Shown here: piece after piece, positions 35,952 through 44,952 of the stretch
Position numbering within the stretch: position 1 is the stretch's first letter
Layout of the letters: each line of letters starts with the position of its first letter
Assembly (NCBI GenBank): GCA_030832605.1
Contig: JAURIU010000003.1
Coordinates: 1-59,821 of the forward strand
Direction of reading: 5' to 3'
From: Rhodoluna sp.
GTDB lineage: Bacteria; Actinomycetota; Actinomycetes; Actinomycetales; Microbacteriaceae
DNA length: 59,821 nt
The notes under the pieces: model-generated
What the model was told of the DNA's origin: nothing
Seen by the model: the letters and a program-made list of their open reading frames with translations, nothing else
Databases searched by the model: none
Program-made: the position numbers and the translations under genes

Positions 35952-38194
35952 TTCGAGTTTTTCACTCGATAGACGTCGTAGACGTTATCGATTCTTCGCA
36001 CAGCATTAAGCAAATGCTCCATGACCCCGGCGTCGCCCATCTCGAACACGAATCTACTGAGTGCAACCTTGTCAGCACGGGTTGAAACGCTCGCCGACAG
36101 AATGTTCACATGGTGTTCTGACAAAACTCGAGTCACGTCCGACAACAAACCACTTCGGTCTAGAGCTTCGATCTGGATGTGAACTAAGAACAAGCTCTTT
36201 CCACTGGTGGCCCAAGCCACTTCCATCATTCGATCTGGCTGTCTCTTGAGATCAACCACATTTCGACAGTCAGATCGGTGAACTGATACTCCCGAGCCTC
36301 GAGTTACAAAGCCGATGATTTCGTCTCCTGGAACAGGGGTGCAACATCTAGCAAGTTTGGCCATAACGTCGGCGTCTCCCCTAACCAGAATTCCTGAGTT
36401 ATCGGCACGTGCTCGATCAGCCGACGAGCGCGTAGGCACGGTGAAAACCGGCTCGGTCTCTTCATCGTCATCCTGGAGAGTTGAGACAAGACGTTCAACA
36501 ACCGCTTGGGCGGAGTTGTGGCCCTCGCCAATGGCTGCGTACAGGGCTTCAACGCCTTCAAGCTTTAGTTCTGACGCAACCTTGGCCAAACCTTCACCAT
36601 GCATCAATCTTTGCAGCGGCAGATTCTGCTTGCGCATGGCTTTGGCTAGAAGGTCTTTACCGTGCTCAATGGCGTCATCGCGGCGCTCGGCGCTGAACCA
36701 CCCTTTGATTTTGCTCTTAGCACGCGGCGACTTGACGAAGCCTAGCCAGTCTTTACTTGGAGACGCCTCGGTACTCTTGGAGGTGAATATCTCAACGACA
36801 TCGCCAGAGACCAGGGCTGTCTCGAGCGGCACCAGTCGACCGTTCACCTTGGCTCCCATGGTTCGGTGACCAACCTCGGTGTGCACGGCGTACGCGAAAT
36901 CAACTGGTGTTGCATCGAATGGAAGCCCGATTACCTTTCCCTTTGGTGTGAAGACGTAGACCTCTTTTGCGCCAATCTCGAAACGCAACGAATCTAGGAA
37001 CTCTTTAGGGTCTTGGGTGTCTTCTTGCCAATCGGTTAGGTGCTTGACCCAAACCAGATCTTCCTCGTTGTTCTCGGAGCGTCCGGCCAGTTCTTTGTAC
37101 TTCCAGTGCGCCGCGACACCAAATTCAGCACGTTGGTGCATCTCCTGTGTGCGAATTTGAATCTCAACCGGTCTGCCCTTTGGGCCGATGACGGTGGTGT
37201 GCAGAGATTGGTAGAGGTTGAACTTGGGCATCGCGATGTAGTCCTTGAACCGCCCAGGCACAGGGTTCCAACGGGAGTGAATGGCTCCTAAAACCGCATA
37301 GCAATCGCGAACAGAATTTACGATGACCCGAATGCCAACAAGGTCGTAGATGTCATCAAACTCGCGACCGCGCACCACCATTTTTTGGTAGATGCTGTAG
37401 AACTGCTTCGGGCGCCCATCTACCTTGCCCTTGGTTTTGATTTCCTTTAGGTCCTCTTCAATTGAGGCAATGACGGAATCGATAAACTCATCGCGCTTAG
37501 GTGCCCTTTGTCCAACCAGATTGACGATTTCCTCATAAACCTTTGGGTACAGCACGGCAAAGCTCAGGTCTTCGAGTTCTGATTTGACTGTGCTGATTCC
37601 GAGTCGATGTGCCAGAGGGGCATAAATCTCGATGGTCTCCTGGGCCTTGCGACGTGCCGACTCGACCGGAACGAAACCCCAGGTTCTCGCGTTGTGTAAA
37701 CGGTCTGCGAGCTTGATGACCAGAACGCGGATGTCGCGCGACATCGCCACGACCATTTTGCGTACGGTCTCGGCTTGTGCTGCGTCGCCGAATTTCACTT
37801 TATCGAGCTTGGTTACCCCATCGACGAGCATTGCGACTTCGTCGCCGAAATCCGTTCTAAGTAGTTCCAGGTTGTACTCGGTGTCTTCGACAGTGTCGTG
37901 TAGTAATGCCGCGGCTAGGGTTACCGGCCCGATGCCTAAATCGGCAAGAATTCGTGCGACGGCAAGCGGGTGGGTGATGTAAGGCTCACCAGACTTTCGC
38001 AATTGACCCGTGTGCGCTAAATCTGCGGCAACAAAAGCACGCTCGATGAGTGAAAGATCCGCCTTGGGGTGGTTTGACTTGACCACTTTGAGCAGTTCAG
38101 AAACCTCTGCGGAATAGGCGGTCGATCGATTGAACAGACGCGAGAGACCGCTTCTTAGCGCACCGATACTTCCGGTCTGCGTCGAATCGCTCAT
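35948..38194 (-). CDS. rel: Bifunctional (p)ppGpp synthetase/hydrolase
   Basis: Central enzyme of the stringent response, making and degrading (p)ppGpp on the ribosome. The 748-residue protein has the HD hydrolase domain with HTGQLRKSGEPYITHP near residues 61-76 and LLHDTVEDT near 97-105, so hydrolysis should be active. The synthetase domain includes GREFDDIYDLVGIRVIV near 280 and LYQSLHTTV; a TGS domain with VYVFTPKGKVIGLP lies near 420; zinc-finger-like and C-terminal ACT regions follow. Both active sites look intact, so one enzyme may serve the whole genome. Its ATG follows GAGGATGTTGT. The apt gene usual before rel in actinobacteria is missing. Confidence 0.96.
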   Translation of the reverse strand: MSDSTQTGSIGALRSGLSRLFNRSTAYSAEVSELLKVVKSNHPKADLSLIERAFVAADLAHTGQLRKSGEPYITHPLAVARILADLGIGPVTLAAALLHDTVEDTEYNLELLRTDFGDEVAMLVDGVTKLDKVKFGDAAQAETVRKMVVAMSRDIRVLVIKLADRLHNARTWGFVPVESARRKAQETIEIYAPLAHRLGISTVKSELEDLSFAVLYPKVYEEIVNLVGQRAPKRDEFIDSVIASIEEDLKEIKTKGKVDGRPKQFYSIYQKMVVRGREFDDIYDLVGIRVIVNSVRDCYAVLGAIHSRWNPVPGRFKDYIAMPKFNLYQSLHTTVIGPKGRPVEIQIRTQEMHQRAEFGVAAHWKYKELAGRSENNEEDLVWVKHLTDWQEDTQDPKEFLDSLRFEIGAKEVYVFTPKGKVIGLPFDATPVDFAYAVHTEVGHRTMGAKVNGRLVPLETALVSGDVVEIFTSKSTEASPSKDWLGFVKSPRAKSKIKGWFSAERRDDAIEHGKDLLAKAMRKQNLPLQRLMHGEGLAKVASELKLEGVEALYAAIGEGHNSAQAVVERLVSTLQDDDEETEPVFTVPTRSSADRARADNSGILVRGDADVMAKLARCCTPVPGDEIIGFVTRGSGVSVHRSDCRNVVDLKRQPDRMMEVAWATSGKSLFLVHIQIEALDRSGLLSDVTRVLSEHHVNILSASVSTRADKVALSRFVFEMGDAGVMEHLLNAVRRIDNVYDVYRVKNSN

Positions 38195-38224
38195 ACAACA
38201 TCCTCTTATTCAGGTAGTTAAAGA

Positions 38225-38260
38225 CTAAACCCCTCTGAGTTCTTCTCGAGAGGGGTTTAG
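38225..38260 (-). terminator. Hairpin terminator downstream of secF
   Basis: CTAAACCCCTCT and AGAGGGGTTTAG form a perfect 12-bp stem with a 12-base loop, 17 bases after the secF stop. On the minus strand it is followed by TCTTTAACT, a modest U-rich stretch. It probably ends the secD-secF transcript and separates it from rel, 31 bases further on. Confidence 0.75.
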
Positions 38261-38276
38261 GATGCGACAAGCTGAA

Positions 38277-39248
38277 CTAACGCGCCGCCACGACTTTTGT
38301 TGCAGCCTTTGAGAACTTCTTCTCGCCTTCACGAAGTTGCGAGTAAAGCGGAGCCGCGATGAAGATGGTCGAATAGGTTCCCACGAGCATTCCGATGAAC
38401 AACGCGAGTGAAATATCTTTCAACGTGCCTGCACCGAGGAAATAGGCGCCGATAAACAGAATCGCTGCAACTGGAAGAACCGCAACGATGGTTGTGTTGA
38501 TTGAGCGCACCAGCGTCTGATTGATCGCAAGGTTTACACGCTCCTTGAAGGTGGCAGTCTCGCTGAACTCAACTTCTTCGGTGTTTTCCCTGATCTTGTC
38601 AAAAACAACGACCGTGTCGTAGAGCGAGTAGCCCAGAATGGTTAGAAAGCCGATCACGGCCGCTGGTGTAACTTCGAAGCCGAGCGCGCCGTAGATGCCG
38701 GCAGTTGCCACGAGGTCGTGTGCTAGAGCTGCCATGGCCGCGATCGACATTTTGACGGTTCTGAAGTACAAGGCCATGAGAACAGCAGCCAAGGCCATGA
38801 ACCAAAGCAAACCTGCGATTGCCTTGCCGGTAACCTCTTCACCCCATGAAGCACCAATGAATGAGCTTGAAACGTCCGCCGATTCAACCCCGTAGGCCTT
38901 TGCCAGTGCAGTGCGAACTACTTCGCTCGCGTCGTCAGAAAGCTTCTCGGTTTGAATACGAAGGTCGCCGGCTCCGACGGTCGTTACGATCGGGTTCAGC
39001 GCAGCATCCACCGATTCAATCGTGGAGATTGCCAAATCGGTTCCCTGGTCCGCCGCTTGGCTGACTCGAAACTCCGAGCCGCCTCTGAACTCGATTCCAA
39101 AGTGAAAGCCGCCGCGAAGTGCAGGAAGAAGGACTGAGAGCAGTAACACAACAGCTGCGATGCTGTACCAGATTTTTCTGCGTCCAACAAAGTCGATGGA
39201 CCGCTCGCCAGTGTAGAGCGAGTTACCGAACTTGGAAAAGCGTCCCAT
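38277..39248 (-). CDS. secF: Protein translocase subunit SecF
   Basis: With SecD, uses the proton gradient to complete protein export through SecYEG. The 323-residue protein has six predicted membrane helices: one near residues 29-48, a periplasmic loop with GIEFRGGSEF, and five in the C-terminal half, with DTVVVFDKIRE near 212 in the family's conserved D4 motif. The C-terminal tail is short and basic. Its ATG overlaps the secD stop as TAATG. It is followed by a strong hairpin terminator. Confidence 0.96.
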   Translation of the reverse strand: MGRFSKFGNSLYTGERSIDFVGRRKIWYSIAAVVLLLSVLLPALRGGFHFGIEFRGGSEFRVSQAADQGTDLAISTIESVDAALNPIVTTVGAGDLRIQTEKLSDDASEVVRTALAKAYGVESADVSSSFIGASWGEEVTGKAIAGLLWFMALAAVLMALYFRTVKMSIAAMAALAHDLVATAGIYGALGFEVTPAAVIGFLTILGYSLYDTVVVFDKIRENTEEVEFSETATFKERVNLAINQTLVRSINTTIVAVLPVAAILFIGAYFLGAGTLKDISLALFIGMLVGTYSTIFIAAPLYSQLREGEKKFSKAATKVVAAR

Positions 39249-40981
39249 TAGTCGATTTCCTTCTGGTCAGTTGCGTTGGCGGCTTTGCGCTCGGCAAGGG
39301 TTTGACGTCTGATTGCCTCGCCCGAAGCCTTCTTTGCCTTGCCCTCTGAGACCAGGGCTGAAACTTTGAATTCTCCACGGCCTCGGTAGACGGCCGCGCT
39401 TTGAACATCGAAGCCAGACCACTTGTGACCGCTGCTGAAGAACTTGGTGTGAGCCAATAGTTGTAGCAGTGGGTGTGTGAACAACCAAACGACTGCAAGG
39501 TCAATCAAGGTTGTCAAACCGAGGGTAAAGGCGAATCCTCGAACGTTTCCAACCGTTAGAACGTAGAGGGTTCCAGCAGCAAGAAGATTCACGGCGTCAG
39601 ATACCAAAATCGTTCGTCGGGCTCTCAACCATCCGGTTTCGACCGCAGAGGTGAGCGGTCGGCCCTCACGCAGTTCATCGCGAACACGCTCGAAGTAAAC
39701 AATGAAGGAGTCAGCCGTAACACCGATTGCGACGATCAGACCAGCCACGCCCGAGAGTGAAAGACGGTATCCCTGTCGCCAAGACAGAACCGCGATAACC
39801 AAGTAAGTGAGAACGGCGGCAACTATAAGGGATCCGATAGTGACCAACGCAAGTGCCCGGTATTGGAACAGCGAGTAAATGACAACGAGAATCAAACCGA
39901 TGAGACCAGCGAGCAAACCGTTGTATAGCTGTGAGGTACCCAAAGTAGCCGAGATGTTCGACTGGCTCTGGACCTCGAAGCCGATCGGTAGCGAACCATA
40001 CTTCAACTGGTCAGCAAGCTCTTTCGAGCTGGTCTGATCAAATGAACCGGTGATTTCTGCCTGGCCGCTGGTGATGACTGCGTTCGTTGACGGAGCGGTG
40101 ATTACATAGCCGTCAATAGTGACAGCAAACTGGTTCAGAGGTTCTGTTAGCGGGTAGAGACGCTTGGTGACGGCAGCGAACTCCTTGGTACCATCAGCGT
40201 CGAAGTCTAGAGAGACAGCCCACTCGTTGAGCACCGCACCGGTGTTGGTTGTGCGAGCGGCTGCAGAGGCATCCTCGATTCGGCTTCCAGAAATCTCGAC
40301 TGGGCCGAGAATGTATTTGATTACACCCTCGCGGTCACAGGTGACCAAAGGAACGGCCGGGTCATCAACCTGGCCAGGCTCTCTAAAATCGGCGGCGAGG
40401 CTATCGGCACTCGAGCGGCAAATGAGGGCGTCGTATTCAGCCTGAATCTCCTTTGAAACCCAGTTGAGATCACTACCGCTGCTCGGCTTAGCGCTGCTTG
40501 TCGCGATAGGTGCAGATGCGGGAGGTGCTGATGGTGTTGCGCTAGAACCATCGCCGCCAACAGCACTATTGGTCGCCATAGATGTTGCAAGAACAGGTCG
40601 GAACTCGAGGAGCGCGCTGGCTTTAATCAGCTTGAGAGTGCTTTCATCAGGCGTTCCAGGAATGGAGACAACGATCGCGGCATTGTTTCCACTGCCCTGG
40701 GTTTGAATCGAAGATTCACTCACACCCGTTGCGTCGACACGCTGTCTGATGATTTCTACGGCTTGCTCTAGTTGGCCCTCTTGAAGCACAGCTCCATCTG
40801 CCAAACTCGGAGCCAGAATAATCTCGGTTCCACCTTGCAAGTCAAGCGCTAGTTGTGGAGCGAACGAGGCGTTTCGGCCCGTGTTTTCGGCCCAAGCAAT
40901 TACACCGACGAGTGCGATCAGCACAAAGAAAAGGTTGATTAGTCTCTTGCGAGAAGCCTTTACTAAACCGTTTGATGACAT
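39248..40981 (-). CDS. secD: Protein translocase subunit SecD
   Basis: Membrane partner of SecF. The 577-residue protein has an N-terminal helix near residues 13-31, a large external domain with LDLQGGTEIILAP near 47 and GVTADSFIVYFERVRDELREG in the transmembrane part near 465, and six membrane helices overall. The external domain contains a Ser/Pro/Ala-rich low-complexity insert near residues 138-171 between its conserved parts, probably a flexible linker. A basic C-terminal tail follows the last helix. It starts immediately after yajC. Confidence 0.95.
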   Translation of the reverse strand: MSSNGLVKASRKRLINLFFVLIALVGVIAWAENTGRNASFAPQLALDLQGGTEIILAPSLADGAVLQEGQLEQAVEIIRQRVDATGVSESSIQTQGSGNNAAIVVSIPGTPDESTLKLIKASALLEFRPVLATSMATNSAVGGDGSSATPSAPPASAPIATSSAKPSSGSDLNWVSKEIQAEYDALICRSSADSLAADFREPGQVDDPAVPLVTCDREGVIKYILGPVEISGSRIEDASAAARTTNTGAVLNEWAVSLDFDADGTKEFAAVTKRLYPLTEPLNQFAVTIDGYVITAPSTNAVITSGQAEITGSFDQTSSKELADQLKYGSLPIGFEVQSQSNISATLGTSQLYNGLLAGLIGLILVVIYSLFQYRALALVTIGSLIVAAVLTYLVIAVLSWRQGYRLSLSGVAGLIVAIGVTADSFIVYFERVRDELREGRPLTSAVETGWLRARRTILVSDAVNLLAAGTLYVLTVGNVRGFAFTLGLTTLIDLAVVWLFTHPLLQLLAHTKFFSSGHKWSGFDVQSAAVYRGRGEFKVSALVSEGKAKKASGEAIRRQTLAERKAANATDQKEID

Positions 40982-41326
40982 TTACTTCTCTGACTTCTTC
41001 ACTGCCGGCTTTGCTGGCGTCTTCTTGGCTACGGTCTTGGGTGCTGCTTGGGCATCGGTTGAAGCAGCTGGAACAGCCGAGGCAACGTTTACGGTGCGCA
41101 TGATCGCACCCTTAGCTACGACAAGAGTTGAGGTTCCAGATTTTAGGGTTACGCTGTCACCGTCAATTGCGGTGATGGTGCCGTAGATTCCTGATCCCAA
41201 CATCACTTCGGTGCCAACTACCGAGGCTGCCTCTATCAAAGCGGCTTGGCGCTTGCGCTGTCTAGAGCTGTTGTAAAGGATGAAACCCATGAACGCAATG
41301 AGCAGCACTGGAAGTAGAAAATCCAT
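40982..41326 (-). CDS. yajC: Preprotein translocase accessory subunit YajC
   Basis: Small membrane protein associated with SecDF. The 114-residue protein has one N-terminal helix (residues 2-16), the motif NSSRQRKRQAALIEAASVVGT near 20-40, and MLGSGIYGTITAIDGDSVTL typical of YajC, then an Ala/Lys/Pro-rich tail. It is the first gene of the yajC-secD-secF operon and lies 49 bases downstream of ruvB, as in other actinobacteria. Its loss is usually tolerated. Confidence 0.92.
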   Translation of the reverse strand: MDFLLPVLLIAFMGFILYNSSRQRKRQAALIEAASVVGTEVMLGSGIYGTITAIDGDSVTLKSGTSTLVVAKGAIMRTVNVASAVPAASTDAQAAPKTVAKKTPAKPAVKKSEK

Positions 41327-41375
41327 TATTGAACCTAACTTGAGGTAACCCAGATGGGGTTAGACACTTAGACGA

Positions 41376-42394
41376 TTATAAGTTGTCAAACCCGAATAAA
41401 CCCTGTGTTATCCCGTTACCCATGTGCCTTATTGCTGCAGCGGTGGCTTGGCGACCTCTCGGAGTCTTCATAACCAGCCCGAGCCGAATCAGGTAAGGCT
41501 CAACAACCGAGTCGATAGTGTCTTGTTCTTCCCCAACAGCAACGGCTAACGTGCTAAGTCCGACGGGTTTACCGCCAAAACGATTCACAAGGCAATCGAG
41601 CACCGTGCGGTCGATTCGATCGAGCCCCAACTCGTCAATCCCGTATAGTTTCAGCGCCTCTTGGGCGACTGACAACCCGACCGCTGAATGATTGTGAACC
41701 AAAGCAAAATCGCGTACGCGCTTCAAAAGACGGTTCGCAATTCGAGGAGTACCTCGCGACCTAGAAGCGATTTCGGCAGCCGCCTCGGCGTCTAGGCGAA
41801 CGTCTAATTTGACCGCAGACTTTTCGACAATCTGCAAAAGTTCTTCGGTTTCGTAAAAATCGAGATGAGCAGTGAAACCGAATCGATCCCTAAGCGGATT
41901 CGGCAGCATCCCCGATCTGGTGGTAGCACCAACAAGCGTGAATGGGGCAATCTCCAGCGAGATTGAGTTGCTCCGGCACCTTTGCCCACCATTACGTCAA
42001 CTCGAAAATCTTCCATCGCAAGATAGAGCATCTCTTCGGCGGCACGAGACATCCGATGAATTTCATCGATGAACAGAACCTCGTTGGGCGTTAGCGATGT
42101 GAGGATGCTGGCCAGATCGCCGGCATGCTGAATCGTTGGCCCACTGGTGAGACGCAGCGGAACGCCTCGCTCCCCCGCGATGATCATTGAAAGCGTGGTC
42201 TTACCGAGACCTGGAGCACCCGCGAGCAATATGTGTTCCGGCGCGCGGCTTTGCAACTTCGCGGCTTGAACTAAGAGGGAAATTTGCTCACGCACCGAGT
42301 CTTGACCGACAAAATCATCTAGCGTTACCGGCCGAAGTGAAGCCTCGAATGCTGTGTCAACCTCTTGGAATAGCTCGTCATCAAGGTGATTCAC
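41376..42394 (-). pseudogene. ruvB: Holliday junction DNA helicase RuvB, split by a 1-base frameshift
   Basis: Hexameric AAA+ motor that drives branch migration with RuvA. The frame from the GTG at 42394 encodes an intact N-terminal half: GQDSVREQI, Walker [15 protein letters not shown] and Walker [11 protein letters not shown]. After [12 protein letters not shown] the family match moves to another frame, giving [19 protein letters not shown] (sensor 1) and LRDRFGF with the arginine finger, through to the usual C-terminus. One base is missing near 41965-41968 relative to an open gene. Correcting it restores a normal-length protein of about 340 residues. As written, translation would stop near 41804. 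It may be a sequencing error, a real mutation or, less likely, recoding. Confidence 0.88.
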
Positions 42395-42401
42395 TCTGCT
42401 G

Positions 42402-42971
42402 CTACGACTTTCCAGAGATGATTGCCAGTGCAATTCGCAAAGCAGCGGGCTTCTCTTGAGAGGATGCGAGCGCTTCTTTCACAGCCGGAACCGCGACTTT
42501 TTCGGCATAACCTAGCCCGACGAGAGCCGAAACCAACTCATCGACAAGGTTGGTGCTCGCTGAACCGCCCGAAGGTCGCACCTTTCCCGCGAGGCTTACG
42601 ACAAGTAACTTAGCGGTCTTTGGCCCGATGCCTGGTACAGATCGAAAGACTGCGTCGTTCTCGGTTTCAACCGCCGCAGATATTTGCTCAGGAGTCAGGC
42701 CGGCAATAATGGCGAGGCCAGATTTCGGTCCAATTCCAGAAACACTTGTGACAGCGTCGAAGAGGTTTGCTGACTCCGGCTCTTCGAACCCGTAAAGGGT
42801 CATGGAATCTTCTCTGACAATTAGCCTGGTATGCAGCAAGATACTCTGACCGACGGAGTTGCTGGATGCAGTCTGAGGGGTGACATGCAGTAAATAACCG
42901 ACACCCGAGCAATCGACCACGAGCGAATTTGCCTGAGTCGAAAGAACCTTGCCAGAAATAGTTGCGATCAC
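42402..42971 (-). CDS. ruvA: Holliday junction branch migration protein RuvA
   Basis: Tetrameric junction-binding protein that targets RuvB. The 189-residue protein has an N-terminal OB fold ([26 protein letters not shown] near 48-64), two helix-hairpin-helix motifs ([18 protein letters not shown] near 73-90, [17 protein letters not shown] near 108-124) and a C-terminal RuvB-binding helix domain near 140-189. The GTG start at 42971 lies 9 bases after ruvC. This partner gene is intact although ruvB is frameshifted. Confidence 0.95.
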   Translation of the reverse strand: MIATISGKVLSTQANSLVVDCSGVGYLLHVTPQTASSNSVGQSILLHTRLIVREDSMTLYGFEEPESANLFDAVTSVSGIGPKSGLAIIAGLTPEQISAAVETENDAVFRSVPGIGPKTAKLLVVSLAGKVRPSGGSASTNLVDELVSALVGLGYAEKVAVPAVKEALASSQEKPAALRIALAIISGKS

Positions 42972-42980
42972 CCGACCAGC

Positions 42981-43550
42981 CTACTTCTTGGGTCGGTTGA
43001 CGCGGCTAGCCACGCCTTGAGCCTTGGCCCAAGCCTGTTGGGCTGGAGTAGCCGGGTTACCGGTCAAGTTCACGTCGAAATTCTTCCAGGCGGCCGTGAT
43101 GGCGATGGCAAGAGCATCCGCGGCATCTGCCGGCTCAGGAGCCTCGGCAAGCCCAAGAATTTGGGCAACCATGTTTCCAACCTGAGCCTTTTCGGCCCTA
43201 CCGCTACCAGTTACGGCCGACTTGACCTCTGATGGTGTGTGAAAAACAACGGGTATGCCCTTGCGACTTGCCAGCATTAGAAGCACGCCGCTGATTTGGG
43301 CAACACCCATTACTGAGCGAAGGTTTGCCTGCGCGAAGACCCGTTCGATGGCTATGAGATCGGGTTTGTAACTATCGATAGCCGTCTCAAGTTCACGACT
43401 CAAGTGCCCGATGCGATCGACAAGTTCTGTGCCTGCGTTAGTAGTGGCAACGCTCACGTGCAGCATCGAAAGCGTGCGCCCAGCATCCTTGTTGATTACA
43501 CCGATGCCGCAACGGGTAAGACCCGGGTCGACCCCAAGAATTACCGTCAC
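42981..43550 (-). CDS. ruvC: Crossover junction endodeoxyribonuclease RuvC
   Basis: Resolves Holliday junctions by paired nicks. The 189-residue RNase H-fold protein has the catalytic Asp in LGVDPGLTRCGIGVI near residues 5-19, Glu in LIAIERVFAQANLRSVMGVAQ near 65-85 and the C-terminal acidic pair in ADAADALAIAI near 138-148. The GTG start at 43550 abuts the yebC stop. The yebC-ruvC-ruvA-ruvB order is conserved in bacteria. Confidence 0.95.
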   Translation of the reverse strand: MTVILGVDPGLTRCGIGVINKDAGRTLSMLHVSVATTNAGTELVDRIGHLSRELETAIDSYKPDLIAIERVFAQANLRSVMGVAQISGVLLMLASRKGIPVVFHTPSEVKSAVTGSGRAEKAQVGNMVAQILGLAEAPEPADAADALAIAITAAWKNFDVNLTGNPATPAQQAWAKAQGVASRVNRPKK

Positions 43551-44306
43551 TTAATCGTTTTCTAGTTCAGCCATGACTTCGGCCGACATGTCGAAGTTGC
43601 TGTAAACATTTTGGACCTCGTCGGAGTCTTCGAGCGAGTCGATCATCTTGATGACTTTGCGAGCTGTTTCAGCGTCTACCTGTACGTCCATAGACGCAAC
43701 AAACTCAACGTCTGCGCTCTCGTAGTCAATTCCTGCATTCTGCAGTGCCAAGCGAACCGAGACCATGTCGCTTGGGTCGGTGGTCACGACAATCTGCTCG
43801 CCGCGGTCTTCGACGTTATCGACAGCGAACTCGAGCACCGCTTCAAGCACGGCATCTTCGTTGGTGTTCTCGCCCGGCACGACGATTACACCCTTGCGTG
43901 CGAATTGGTAGGCCACGGAGCCCGGGTCTGCCAGCGTTCCTCCGCTTCGGCTGAGAGCCAGGCGCACATCGGCTGCGGCGCGGTTTTTGTTATCGGTTAG
44001 ACACTCGATCATCAGAGCGACACCGTTTGGCCCGTAGGCCTCGTACATGATGTTTAGGTATTCAACCGAATCAGCACCGACACCGGAGCCTCGCTTAATA
44101 GCGCGTTCGATGTTGTCGTTAGGAAGCGAAGACTTTCGACCCTTCTGAACCGCGTCATAAAGGGTTGGGTTGCCGTCGAGATCAGCGCCGCCAAGGCGAG
44201 CCGCCACTTCAATGTTCTTGATTAGTTTTGCGAAAAGTTTTGCACGACGGCCATCGATGACGGCCTTCTTGTGCTTAGTTGTGGCCCATTTGGAGTGACC
44301 AGACAT
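43551..44306 (-). CDS. yebC: YebC/PmpR-family transcriptional or translational regulator
   Basis: A 251-residue protein of the TACO1/YebC family: N-terminal [21 protein letters not shown] (first 21 residues show the signature), [15 protein letters not shown] near 39, [13 protein letters not shown] near 59 and [19 protein letters not shown] near 88. Family members regulate transcription or relieve ribosome stalling; which applies here is not known. The start is preceded by GGGAG. It links the PLP genes to the ruv genes. Confidence 0.94.
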   Translation of the reverse strand: MSGHSKWATTKHKKAVIDGRRAKLFAKLIKNIEVAARLGGADLDGNPTLYDAVQKGRKSSLPNDNIERAIKRGSGVGADSVEYLNIMYEAYGPNGVALMIECLTDNKNRAAADVRLALSRSGGTLADPGSVAYQFARKGVIVVPGENTNEDAVLEAVLEFAVDNVEDRGEQIVVTTDPSDMVSVRLALQNAGIDYESADVEFVASMDVQVDAETARKVIKMIDSLEDSDEVQNVYSNFDMSAEVMAELEND

Positions 44307-44367
44307 GCGAATCTCCCAGTGATTTCAAGTTTCGCTGTAAGTCTACTAACTGAATTTATGCTTGAAC

Positions 44368-44952
44368 CTAAGCGCTCACCATTGAGTCGATGAAGTAGCG
44401 GTGTACCCGGAACTCATCGGTCACTTCGGGGTGAAAACTTACGCCGAGAATCGACTTCTGTCGAACGCCCACGACAGCTCCAGAAGTCAAAGTGGCGAGA
44501 ACTTCTGCCTCAGGGCCAACCTGCTCAATTATTGGGGCTCGGATGAACGCCGCAACCAAATCTGGGCCCGAAATACCTTTGAACGCCAGTCTGGTTTCGA
44601 AAGACTCGGTTTGGTGCCCGAAAGCGTTGCGCCTGACCGTTACATCGAGCCCGCCGAAGGTTTCCTGACCATCAATACCGTCGAGAATCCGGTCGGCGAG
44701 AAGAATCAATCCCGCACAGGTACCGAAAGTGGGTATACCAGATGCGATAGACGCCTTGAGCGGGTCGAACATGTCAAACATTCGAGCGAGTTTGCTGATT
44801 GTGGTTGATTCGCCACCCGGCAGAATTAATCCGTCGATTCGCGCGAGCTCTGCTGCAGTTCTAACTTCAACTGCGTTGGCGCCAGAAGCCTCAACAGCCG
44901 CAAGGTGTTCACGAACATCCCCTTGAAAGGCGAGAACGCCGATGGTTTTCAT
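44368..44952 (-). CDS. pdxT: Pyridoxal 5'-phosphate synthase glutaminase subunit PdxT
   Basis: Supplies ammonia to PdxS for ribose 5-phosphate-dependent PLP synthesis. The 194-residue class I amidotransferase has the oxyanion segment LPGGESTTISKLA near 44-56, the nucleophile Cys79 in FGTCAGLILLA and the His-Glu pair in VSFHPEVTDEFRVH near 170-183. Its ATG lies directly after the pdxS stop, so the 1:1 complex partners are translationally coupled. Confidence 0.96.
   Translation of the reverse strand: MKTIGVLAFQGDVREHLAAVEASGANAVEVRTAAELARIDGLILPGGESTTISKLARMFDMFDPLKASIASGIPTFGTCAGLILLADRILDGIDGQETFGGLDVTVRRNAFGHQTESFETRLAFKGISGPDLVAAFIRAPIIEQVGPEAEVLATLTSGAVVGVRQKSILGVSFHPEVTDEFRVHRYFIDSMVSA

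Noticed and set aside
41960-41972. Programmed ribosomal frameshift in ruvB
   Set aside because: There is no slippery X-XXY-YYZ heptamer, no in-frame stop or internal ribosome site at the junction, and RuvB is not known to use recoding.
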